This document shows positions 53,888 to 63,531 of a stretch of 64,000 nucleotides of DNA, in pieces. This stretch comes from Sapria himalayana (Eukaryota > Streptophyta > Magnoliopsida > Malpighiales > Rafflesiaceae). How positions within the stretch are numbered: the first letter of the stretch is position 1; each line of letters begins with the position of its first letter. A program made the position numbers and the translations under genes. The stretch lies in NCBI GenBank assembly GCA_029783825.1, contig JAREIK010000688.1, positions 118,379-182,378 on the forward strand. Reading direction: 5' to 3'. The notes under the pieces are model-generated. The model was given only the letters and a program-made list of their open reading frames with translations, was not told the DNA's origin and searched no databases.

Positions 53888-56214
53888 GGTTATAACCTAT
53901 GAAAATGATAAAAAATTACAAATTTTTTTTGTTATTTTATTATTTAAATAATACCTATAAACCACTAAATGCCTAAAAACATAAATCACTAAACTCCTAA
54001 ACGATAAAACCTCTAAATACTTAAACCATTAAACTAGTATACATTAATAATAAATCATAAATATCATTTAAATTTGTATTCAGTATAATTTTTAATTTTT
54101 ATTTTAATTATTTATCAGTTTATTTTTATAGAAATATTAATTACAAATTAAATTATCAGTGAGACAGATCTAATTTAAATTAAACCAGTATACCCTAAAT
54201 AATAAATAATAAATTCTCAATATTATTGTTTTCATTATAATTTAAAATATTCATTTTAATTAGTTATTTGTTTATTTTTATATAAATATTAATTACAAAA
54301 CAAATTATGAGTTAGATAAATATAATTTATAAAAATTATTTTTCATCAATAAAATATAGATAAACTTTTTAAAATAAAAAAAATTTTAAAACAAATAATT
54401 ATTATTTAGTAATACATTTTCCTTTGCTTTAAATCATTTTAGGTTTTCATATTAGATTTTAAGTATATCAATCTTATTCATTATAGATTTTTAATTTATT
54501 TTTTTGTGAATTATTAGAGTATCTCTCAATAAAATTGTTTATATCAAATTTATATTATATATAATTATTATGATTATTATAAATAAATATTGTATTCACT
54601 CTTGAAAAAAAATTTAAAAATTATTATATTTTCAAGGGTTATAACCTTGAAAATATGAGAAAAAATAACAAATATATAAATCTTTGTTATTTCATTTTTT
54701 AAATAAAGCCTATAGACCATTAAAGGCCTGCTTACTTAAATCAGTAAGCTCATAAACTATGAAATCCATAAATACACAAACCTTTTAATATCTATATACT
54801 ACTTAATGAATAATAAATATCATTTTATGACTATTTATAATAATTTTAAATATTTAATCTAATTATTCATAGTTTAATTTTTTACAAAAATTAATTACAA
54901 AATAAATTTTGAGTGAGACAAACATTATTTAAATAATTGATTTTTAATAAAAAAATATAAGCTTATAAAAAGAAGGAATAATTTAAAATTTTAAAATTAT
55001 AATTAGTAATATATTTTGATTTGATTTTGAATTATTTTGTGTCATGTAAATATAGTTTAATTAAAATTTATATTTTTTATTAATAGTTTAATAATTTAAT
55101 TTTTGATCATTCTTATAATATCTATCATTAAAATTGTTTATATTGAATTAATTTGATATATAATTAGTAAGATTAATATAATTATACATGGTATTCACAT
55201 TTCAAAAAATTTTAAAAATTATCATATTTTCAAAGGTTATAAACTTTGAAAATCAGAAAAAATCTAAAATTTTTTTTTTATTATTATCTAAGTAAAATCT
55301 TTAAACCACAATATGCATAAAAACATAAATTGCTAAACTCCTAAACAACAAAACTCCTAAATAATCAAACCAATAAACCGGTATTCCATATATAATAAAT
55401 AACAAATCTCATTTTAATTTGTATTCATTATAATTTTAAATATTCATTTTAATTATTTATTAGTTTATTTTTTTATAGAAATGTTAATTAGAAAGTATAT
55501 AATGAATGAGACAAATATAATTTTAATAATTTATTTTTTATTCAAAAAATATATATAAGCTTATAAAAATAAGTAAAAATTCAAAAACAAAAAATTATTA
55601 TTTAGTAATCTATTTTACTTTGATTTTGAATCATTGTATATAGGTTTTTAAATTATATTTTAATAACTATAAATCTATTTAATAATAGTTTATTAATTTA
55701 TTTTTTGATCTTTATTATAATATCTATCAATAAAATTAGTTATATTGAATTTTAATGTTTTATAATTATTAATATTATTATAACTAAATATTATTTTTAC
55801 TTTTGAAAAAAAATTTAAATATTTTATATTTTCAAAGGTTATAACGTTTAAAAATGATAAAAAATCTCAAAAATAATTTTTTATATTTTTATTATTTAAA
55901 TAAAAATTATAAATCACTAAATACTTAAACTTTTAAATATATAGACTCCTAAACCCCAAAACCACCTAAATACTTAAAGCATTAAACCTATATAATCTTT
56001 AAATTAAATGATAATTATAATATCTATCAATAGTTTATTAATAAATATCTATCTTATTATTAATAGTTTATTAATTTAATTTTTGATCATTATTGATATA
56101 TATATCAATAAAATTGTTTATATTGAATTTATATGATATATAATAATTAATATTATTATTACTAAATATTATATTCACATTTCAAAATATTTTAAATATT
56201 ATTATATTTTCAAA
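53888..56214 (-). repeat. HOR unit, reverse 10
   Basis: L (750), M2 (597), M1 (602) and S (378), total 2327 bp. Divergence from the core copies increases here. Confidence 0.88.
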
Positions 56215-57340
56215 GGTTATAACCTAATAAAATGAGAAAAAAAGTACAAATTTTTTTTTGTTATTTAATTATTTAAATAATACCTCTAAACCACTAAATG
56301 CCTAAAAACATAAATCACTAAACTCCAAAATGATAAAACCTCTAAATACTTAAAACATTAAATTAGTATACATTAATAATAAATAACAATATCAATTAAA
56401 TTTCTATTCAGTATAATTTTTAATTTTATTTTAATTATTTATAAGTTTATTTTTATAGAAATATTAATTACAAATTAAATTTTCATTGGATAGATCTAAT
56501 TTAAATTAAATCAGTATACCCGAAATAATAAATAAAAAATCTCAATATTATTGTTTTCATTATAATTTAAAATATTTATTTTAATTAGTCATTTGATTAT
56601 TTTTATTTAAATATTAATTACAAAATATATTATGAGTTAGATAGATATAATATATATAAATTATTTTTAATCCAAAAAGTATATATAAACTTTTTAAAAT
56701 AAAAAAAATTTCAAATCAAATAATTATTATTTAGTAATACATTTTCCTTTGCTTTTGAATCATTTTAGGTTTTCATATTATATTTTAAGTAATATGAATC
56801 ATATTCATTATAGATTTTTAATTTATTTTTTTAGATTTATTAGAATATCTATCAATAAAATCGATTATATTGAATTTATATTATATATAATTATTATGAT
56901 TATAATAAATAAATATTGTATTCACTTTTGAAAAAAATTTAAAAATTATTATATTTTCAAAGGTTATAATCTTCAAAAATGATAAAAAATCAAAAAAATA
57001 ATTGTTTTATAATTTTATTATTTAAATAAAAATTAAAAATCACTAAATATATAAACATTTAAATCTATAGACTTCTAAACCCCAAAATCCACTAAATACT
57101 TAAAACATTAAACCTATATAACGTATATAATAAAGGATAATTATAATATCTATCAATAGTTTATTAATTAATCTGTATCTTATTATTAATAGTTTATTAA
57201 TTTAATTATTGATCATTATTATTATATTTATCAATAAAATTGTTTAAATTAAATTTAAATGATATATTTTTATTAATATTAATATAACTAGATATTGTAT
57301 TCACATTTCAAAAAATTTTAAATAATATTATATTTTCAAA
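56215..57340 (-). repeat. Shortened HOR unit, reverse 11 (L joined to S)
   Basis: Only L (746) and S (about 380) are present. M2 and M1 (about 1.2 kb) are missing. Sequence left of the dyad at 56961 is L, and sequence right of it is S, so the join lies at or beside the dyad. Confidence 0.85.
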
Positions 57341-59400
57341 GATTATAACCTATGAATATGATAAAAAATTACTAATTTTTTATTGTTATTTTATTGTTTA
57401 AATAATACCTATAAACCACTAAGTGCATAAAAACATAAATCACTAAACTCCTAAACGAAAAAACCTCTAAATACTTAAACAATTAAACTAGTATACATTA
57501 ATAATAAATCATAAATATCATTTAAATTCGTATGCTGTATAATTTTTAGTTTTTATTTTAATTATTTATCAGTTTATTTTTATAGAAATATTAATTACAA
57601 ATTAAATTATCAGTGAGACAGATCTAATTTAAATTAAACTAGTATACCCTAAATAATAAATAATAATTCTCAATATTATTGTTTTCATTATAATTTAAAA
57701 TATTCATTTTAATTAGTTATTAGTTTATTTTTATATAAATATTAATTACGAAATAAATTATGAGTTAGATAGATTTAATTTATATATATTATTTTTCATC
57801 AATAAAATATAGAAAAACTTTTTAAAATAAAAAAAAATTAAAACAAATAATTTTTATTTAGTAATACATTTTCCTTTGCTTTTGAATCATTTTTTGGTTT
57901 TCATATTATATTTTAAGTAATATCAATCTTATTCATTATAGATTTTAATTTATTTTTTGAGAATTATTAGAATATCTCTAAATAAAATTGTTTATATCAA
58001 ATATATATAATATTAAGTATTATGATTATTATAAATAAAATTGTATTTACTCTTGAAAAAAATTTAAAAATTATTATATTTTCAATAGATATAACCTTGA
58101 AAATATGAGAAAAAATAATAAAAATAAATTTTTGTTTATTTCATTTTTTAAATAAAGCATATAGACCATTAAATGCCGGCTTACTTAAATCAGTAAGCTC
58201 ATAAACTACGAAATCCCTAAATACATAAACCTTTTAATATCTATATACTACTTATTGAATAATAAATCTATTTTTATGACTATTTATTATAATTTTAAAT
58301 ATTTAATTTAATTATTTATAGTTTAATTTTTTACAAAAATTTATTACAAAATAAATTTCGAGCGAGACAAACATTATTTAAATAATTGATTTTTAATAAA
58401 AAAAATATAAGCTCATAAAAAGAATGAAAAATTTAAAAATAAAAAATTATTAATTAGTAATATATTTTGATTTGATTTTGAATCATTTTGCTTCATGTAA
58501 ATATAGTTTGATTAAAATTTATATTTTTATTAATAGTTTATTAATTTAATTTTTGATCATTATTATAATATCAATCATTAAAATTATTTATATTGAATTT
58601 ATTTGATATATAATCAGTAAGATTAATATAATTATACATGGTATTCACATTTAAAAAAAATTTAAAAATTATCTTATTTTCAAAGGTTATAACCTTTGAA
58701 AATCGAAAAAATCTAAAAAATTTTTTTTTATTTTCTTTATTTAAATAAAACCTATAAACCACAAAATGCCTAAAAACAAAAATTGCTAAACTCCTAAACA
58801 ACAAAACTCCTAAATAATCAAACAAAAAACTGGTATACAATTTATAATAAATCAAAAATTTCATTTTAATTTGTATTCATTATACTTTTAAATATTCATT
58901 TTAATTATTTATAAGTTTATTTTTTATAGAAATGTTAATTACAAAATAAATAATGTGTGAGACAAATATAATTTTAATAATTTATTTTTAATCAAAAAAA
59001 AATATATAAGCTTATAAAAAGAAGTAAAAATTTAAAAACAAAAAAATATTATTTAGATAATAAATTTAATAATTTATTTTAATAATTTATAACTAAATAT
59101 TATATTTACGTTTGAAAAAAAAATTTAAAAATTAATTTATTTTTGAAGGGTATAACCTTCAAAAATGATAAAAAATTACAAAAATAATTTTTTTATAATT
59201 TTATTATTTAAATAAGACTTATATACCACTAAATACCTAAACATTTAAATCTATAGACTCCTAAACACCAAAACCCCCTAAATTCTGAAAGAATTAAACC
59301 TATATAACCTATATAATAAAAGATTACTATAATATCTATCAATAGTTTATTAATTAATCTCTATCTTTTTTTTTTTTTTAATTTTTGTTTATTAATTTAA
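57341..59400 (-). repeat. Terminal truncated HOR unit, reverse 12
   Basis: L (about 746), M2 (598), M1 shortened to 463 bp by a loss of about 135 bp near 59041-59095, then about 250 bp of S. Satellite similarity is clear to about 59365 and reappears as GTTTATTAATTTAA at 59387-59400, after which it stops. Confidence 0.85.
59366..59381 (-). other. Poly(T) tract: probable LINE poly(A) tail or its scar
   Basis: A run of about 15 T follows CTCTATC of the satellite S subunit. For a minus-strand LINE, the poly(A) tail would appear as poly(T) exactly at this left edge. A satellite-like word (GTTTATTAATTTAA) on the far side of the tract complicates the boundary, so the LINE end may be at 59366 or 59401. 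Confidence 0.55.
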
Positions 59401-59479
59401 CCCTCTCTTTTGGCGGAGGAATACCATTTATACAAACTAAGTCTACCCTTTCCCCGCTTACACCCTTTCCTATCCTCTT

Positions 59480-60654
59480 TTTTCAAATAAAGAAATACAT
59501 TGTTCATTATTCTACCTAAAATTATTTTCCAAATCTATTTTATTTTTCTATTCTTGCTTTCGAGTAAGCTGTTTTTTGAAGAACTTTGATGCTCTGTTTC
59601 TCTGGTGAAGCCTTCTTTTAATTTCTTTACTTGACTTTGGGAGCTCAGCCTTTGAATCGTTCTTGATCCCCCCCATGTTTTCACACCTTGTGCTAACTTG
59701 AAAGTACTATCAATGGCAAGTGTTCAGGCCTTTGAGAAGATCACTAAAGCTTCCACTTTAGCTTAATATTAGAGAGAGTCATGTGGTATTCTGCCAGCAC
59801 GAGACATTTCAGCAGCCTTATTCTAGCCATATTTCAGCAGCTTTTTTGGCAGCCTTACTCAGCAGCTTCAGCAGCTTTTTCGGCAGCCTATTTTGCAACA
59901 GTTTCAGCATCCAGCAGCCTTCTTTCCCTCAGTCTAGCTGCTTCATTCCAGCCATACAGGTGCAGCTTTAACATCAGTATAGAAGCCATACAGTTTCAGA
60001 ATCCAACAGCCTTCATTCCCTCAGTCCAGCTGCTTCATTCCAGCCATACAGGTGCAGCTTTAACATCAGTACAGCATCATATCCGTGCAGCATATCCACG
60101 CAACAGCTTTAACATCAGTACAACATACAGCTTTCACACTATGACAGACTCTAACTATTTCTATATACTTTTGATAAATTAACACATACTTTATAACACA
60201 TCCACTTGTGTTTCAGACATATTCACACATTATAACACATCCATCATAACATTTAAATAACTAAAATTAATACAGACTCAGAAGATTAACACAAAAACTT
60301 GAGCATTGCCGGATCCATCTACTTTCCTGACCCTACTGCTAAGAGAAACAGTAGTACAAAAATACAAACTACAAGAAAAATACCAATTCAGATTAGTTTA
60401 CTGTAGAGACAGATCCTTCGTGCAAACCTGTACCCCATCATAAGCATAAATAAAGCTTTAAACATACAATAAACAAAGAAATTAGACTGTATGTGCCAAC
60501 CAATCTTGCCTCCCAATAAATGAAGCTTTGAATGAGCTGCGCTGCTAAGAATGACAAATACATCTATACCATATTCCCCAAGAGAACCCCATTTTTACCA
60601 TTAACCTTTCCTCTTCTGTTATACCTATATAATCTATTAATATTTAACTGCCTC
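59480..60654 (-). other. LINE 3' untranslated region (probable)
   Basis: Non-coding on the minus strand after the last ORF2 codon. It includes a CAGC-rich tandem duplication (59.82-60.13 kb). Plus-strand open frames at 59781-60182 are read through that repeat and have no domain. Whether all 1.2 kb belongs to the LINE or part is another insertion cannot be decided here. Confidence 0.45.
59901..60130. repeat. 92-bp tandem duplication, CAGC-rich
   Basis: GTTTCAGMATCCARCAGCC begins at 59901 and again at 59993, a period of 92 bp. The two copies share a long, nearly identical core (CTGCTTCATTCCAGCCATAC and onward). A third, partial copy (CAGCTTTAACATCAGTACA) lies at about 60104-60122. The preceding 59.81-59.90 kb is made of shorter CAGCAGCYTT words. 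Confidence 0.85.
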
Positions 60655-60927
60655 TCACTTTCTACTCTTGCTAACTCTTAAATAGGGAATTGCATTCTTG
60701 TCTAGTTCCACTAGGCCTTTTATTTTTATCGGCAGAGTAACCTCATCATATTCTGCTTCTCCTTTTTGCGAACCTAGCCTTGAAAGATTGTCTGTCGGGG
60801 TGTTTAGCTCTCTATATATATGTAATATTGATGCATTCAGTTCTTCTATGAGATTCAAAATAATTTCTAATTCCTCTTCATGTTTCCAAAGAGATATTTT
60901 CTTTGTTACTAAATTGACTAATAACAA
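60655..60927 (-). pseudogene. LINE ORF2 fragment: RNase H C-terminal half
   Basis: Continues the RNase H domain after an in-frame TAG at about 60938. The VDS codons that carry the third acidic residue lie just after that stop, outside the nominal fragment start. Near residues 39-51 YRELNTPTDNLSR matches the usual Y-R-E-x-N-x-x-A-D-x-L-A region that holds the final catalytic Asp. About 35 further residues end at a stop at 60655-60657. The fragment has no start of its own and belongs to ORF2. A single nonsense change separates it from the N-terminal half of the domain. Confidence 0.82.
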
Positions 60928-60936
60928 TGAATCTAC

Positions 60937-61671
60937 CTATATTTGAATATTCTTATAGTCTAATTTTTTACAAACAGTTAAACCTAAATTTAATGCCCTA
61001 ATTTCTAAATGTAGAGCCGAGGCTGCTACACTAACTGTAGTAAAAGCTTTCATAACTGTCCCTGTAGAATCTCTTATTAAACCACCTCCTCCCGCTATAC
61101 CCGTGTCCCTATTAAAGCTTCCATCCGTATTTAAGGAGAATTTTCCTTCCGGGGGTTTATGCCAAGAGATACTTTTCGCCCAATATTGTTTATTTATTTT
61201 TATATTTAGGAACCATTCCCGTTCAGCTTTCTTTTCTTTGTCTATTTTATTTAAAATTACAGGGTTAAAATTTGAAATGTTACTTATTTCCTGCCTGATT
61301 TCTTGTGATATTGCATTCGTGTCCTTTTTCTTTCCTTCAAACCTACTCCTATTTCGAGCCTTCCATATACACCATATTATTACATGTGGTAAGTGCATAT
61401 TGAGCCAGATTCTAGTAGGATTAGTAGAGATTACTTTTTCCCATGTTTTAATTCGTTCAATTATACCATCTTCTCTTTTAATGATTTGCTTTGTTTCATC
61501 AAATTTCTTCCAGACCTGCATGGCAATTTTACCTTTCGAAAATAGATGATCCATAGATTCTTCTTCCTCTAAGTAGCATTCACATCTAGACACCAATTTA
61601 ATGCCTTTTCTTTGAACATTAGTATCCACAGGTATTGCATTTGTAGTTACTTTCCATGCTAGCGAGCACAT
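60937..61671 (-). pseudogene. LINE ORF2 fragment: zinc-binding region and RNase H N-terminal half
   Basis: Residues 1-60 resemble the reverse-transcriptase zinc-binding region of plant LINEs: a W-K-x-x-x-x-x-x-P-V/T-D stretch, SRC near 28-30, and MDHLF near 40-44. The expected last Cys is replaced (SKGK at 45-48). Residues about 95-165 are a connector with a WCIWKARNR block. RNase H starts near residue 168: NTDGS at 181-185 gives the first catalytic Asp, and HLEIRAL at 221-227 gives the catalytic Glu. The frame is closed by TAG directly before the third acidic residue. It joins the upstream frame through an inferred one-base loss in a T7 run at 61724-61730 (plus strand). Confidence 0.88.
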
Positions 61672-61847
61672 TTTCTGTGGTATACCCGCCCTCCAGACCC
61701 ATTTAGATATAGAATGAACATGATTTTTTTCCTAATTAATTCCTTTACCGATTTAAGTGTAAAATTACCTTGTGGTGTTAGGATCCATTTCCAACCACTG
61801 TTTTTTAATATTGAGTGGGATTCTACTCTTTCCTTTTGTTTTTCCAA
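61659..61847 (-). pseudogene. LINE ORF2 fragment: linker between RT and zinc-binding region
   Basis: A short open piece of 62 codons. It is separated from the RT fragment by an in-frame TAG (about 61854-61856) that interrupts otherwise continuous ORF2 sequence. The GWKWILTPQGNFTLKS stretch is the common plant-LINE linker (W-x-x-x-x-x-G-x-F-T/S-V/L-K-S). After IRKK the frame slips at an A7 run and the last 20 codons are out of frame. Its true continuation is the next fragment downstream. Confidence 0.8.
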
Positions 61848-61853
61848 GGCTTT

Positions 61854-63395
61854 CTAATTGTTTGAAACTTTCTTAGGCCGCTTTTCTAAATATCTTGCCC
61901 TCATATATTTTGCCCAAAGACTGTCATTTTCCTTTAACCTCCACCATCCTTTGCAGTCCCATGCGGTGGCCATATCTTGTAGAGAGATTATTCCTAATCC
62001 AGCCTCTGCTTTTGGATAACAAATATCTCCCCAGTTTTTCCAATGAGTTTTATTCTTCCCTTCTTTTTTACCCCATAGAAAATTTGCCATCTCCATTTCT
62101 ATTTTATTTGTGAATTTCTTCGGAGGGTGTATTACGGATAGGATATGAACCAGCGTGCTTTGAAGCACGTGCGAAATTAATGTAACCCGTCCCCCAAATC
62201 CTAGTAAATCTACTTTCCAACCTGCTATTTTCTTTCGCATTTTTTCTTGCAACGGTGCTAAATATTCCTCTCTCAATTTTCCTTCAAATATTGGGCAGCC
62301 TAGATAAATTAAAGCTCCCTTATTTTGGGTGAAACCAGTTAAATTTTTAATTTTGTTTAAATCTCTCTCCAAAGCTTTTTTTCCCAGTATAAACTGGCAC
62401 TTCTTTTTATTTACCACCTGACTTGTTTCTAATTCAAATAGTTGTAATAATTCTATAAGGTATATTATAGATCTTTTACTTGCATTTGTGAAAATTATTA
62501 AATCATCAGCATAGGCCAAACAACCTATTCTCAGAGTGTTTTTAGGTGGTCTAAAAGGTAAAATTTTCCCTTCCGACATTCTTTTGTTTAAATTAAGAAT
62601 TAATAATTCTAGATATATATCAAATAGTAAGGGGGATAAGGGGTCTCCTTGCCATAGACTTCTTTTTGGTTTAAATTCTTCACCTATATTTCCATTTATA
62701 ATAATTCTAACCCAAACATTCGAAACACATCTATAAATTAAATCTATACATAATTCGGAGAAATCATATTTCCTCAGTACAAAGCAAAGTACATCCCATT
62801 CAACCTTGTCAAATCCTTTGGACAAATCCAGCTTGATTGCTAGATTATGCCCTCTTGTTTTAGCTGAAATGTTTTTCAACATTTCTGATGCTAACCTAAT
62901 ATTTTCAATCATCAGTCTGTTTTTAACAAAACCCATTTGCTCTTGTGAGATTATTAATGGCAGAATATTACTTAACCTGATCTGAATTATTTTGGCTAAA
63001 ATCTTATAAATCGCATTACACAAGCTTATTGGCCTGAAATCCTCACATATTTGAGGGGCGTCTTTTTTCGGAATAAGAACTATGTATGAGTTAGCCCAGG
63101 CTTTAGGGATATCTGCACCGATGAAAAAGCTGGCGATTGCTAAAACTAGATCATGTTTAATAATAGTCCAATTTAACTGATAAAAATAGTTATTCCAGCC
63201 GTCTGGGCCCGCTGCACTATCTTTATCAAGATTAAAAACCGCATTTTTTACCTCTTCCTCCTCTGGTATATTTTCCATCATTTGATTCTGATCTTGTGTA
63301 ATAGAAGCCCTGATCTCCTGTATTAATGAGTTCCCTTCGTGAGACACATGCCCACATAAGTGCGATTTAAAAAAAATCCTCAAAGAGAGTTCCAA
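61854..63395 (-). pseudogene. LINE ORF2 fragment: reverse transcriptase domain
   Basis: 513 codons of L1-type RT, the catalytic enzyme that copies element RNA at the nicked target in the nucleus. Visible blocks are SAAGPDG (60-66), FRPISL (120-125), QEQMGFVKNR (151-160), KLDLSKGFDKVEW (188-200, with Gly where Ala is usual), QGDPLSPLLF (249-258), CLAYADD (292-298; YADD codons at 62502-62513), YLGCP (364-368) and a thumb/WGK region (about 390-445). The catalytic aspartates of the A and C motifs are present, so the core looks intact. The open frame nominally begins at a TTG, but the domain continues upstream in another frame. One extra base in the A8 run at 63369-63376 (plus strand) breaks it. 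It ends at an in-frame TAG. Confidence 0.93.
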
Positions 63396-63531
63396 TTTGC
63401 TTGTCTTCTTCTATCCATTTTCCTTCCGTGTTTTTTATAGCTTTAATTCTATTTTTCTGAGTTTTTATTTTACTCATATTATGAAAGAATTTAGTGTTTC
63501 TATCGCATTCTTTTAGCCATTTAATTTTTGC

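Larger units (their letters stand above)
24780..59400. repeat. AT-rich satellite array with 2.31-kb higher-order repeat
   Basis: About 34.6 kb of tandem repeat. The marker GGTTATAACC recurs at subunit boundaries. In the forward block it lies at 25458, 25832, 26431, 27021, 27768, 28144, 28736, 29328, 30074, 30452, 31058, 31653 and 32399. Spacings cycle about 375, 597, 592 and 747, giving a HOR of 2.31 kb (2310, 2306, 2325). The four subunits are homologous. The 375-bp one (S) lacks a middle segment. The 747-bp one (L) carries an extra internal copy of the TGTCTCACTGATAATTTAAT / TAATTTGTAATTAATATTT segment. M1 and M2 (about 595) look closest to the ancestral unit. No coding capacity is credible; recurrent 60-codon frames start at TTG and are composition artefacts. 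Confidence 0.97.
33179..59400 (-). repeat. Satellite array, reverse block
   Basis: About 26 kb of the same HOR on the minus strand. Dyads of the L/S boundary lie near 33248, 35555, 37870, 41533, 44632, 46944, 49251, 51575, 53888, 56215 and 57341. Most intervals are 2307-2327 bp. Three intervals deviate through loss or gain of subunits. Copies beyond about 54.5 kb are more diverged, and the last one is interrupted by the LINE. Confidence 0.95.

Noticed and set aside
36087..56931. Recurring 60-codon open frames of nearly identical sequence in the array (36087, 38405, 45165, 52107, 56749)
   Set aside because: They occur at the same place in the L subunit, begin with TTG rather than ATG, are not open in every L copy, and have an Ile/Tyr/Asn-rich composition expected of AT-rich satellite. 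Conservation follows from repeat homogenisation.
24780..59400. CRISPR-like regular repeats
   Set aside because: Repeats are long homologous tandem subunits, with no short repeat/unique spacer alternation and no cas genes; the context is eukaryotic.
24780..59400. Calling the array a centromere
   Set aside because: AT-richness, HOR and dyads are suggestive, but without CENH3 mapping or chromosomal position a pericentromeric or subtelomeric location is equally possible.
59781..60182. 133-codon plus-strand frame rich in Ala and Ser
   Set aside because: It is read through the CAGC-rich tandem repeat in the LINE 3' region, antisense to the element, with no domain.
61103..61549. 148-codon plus-strand frame, and similar plus-strand frames at 61895, 62536 and 63494
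   Set aside because: They are shadows of the minus-strand LINE ORF2, whose domains are unambiguous.
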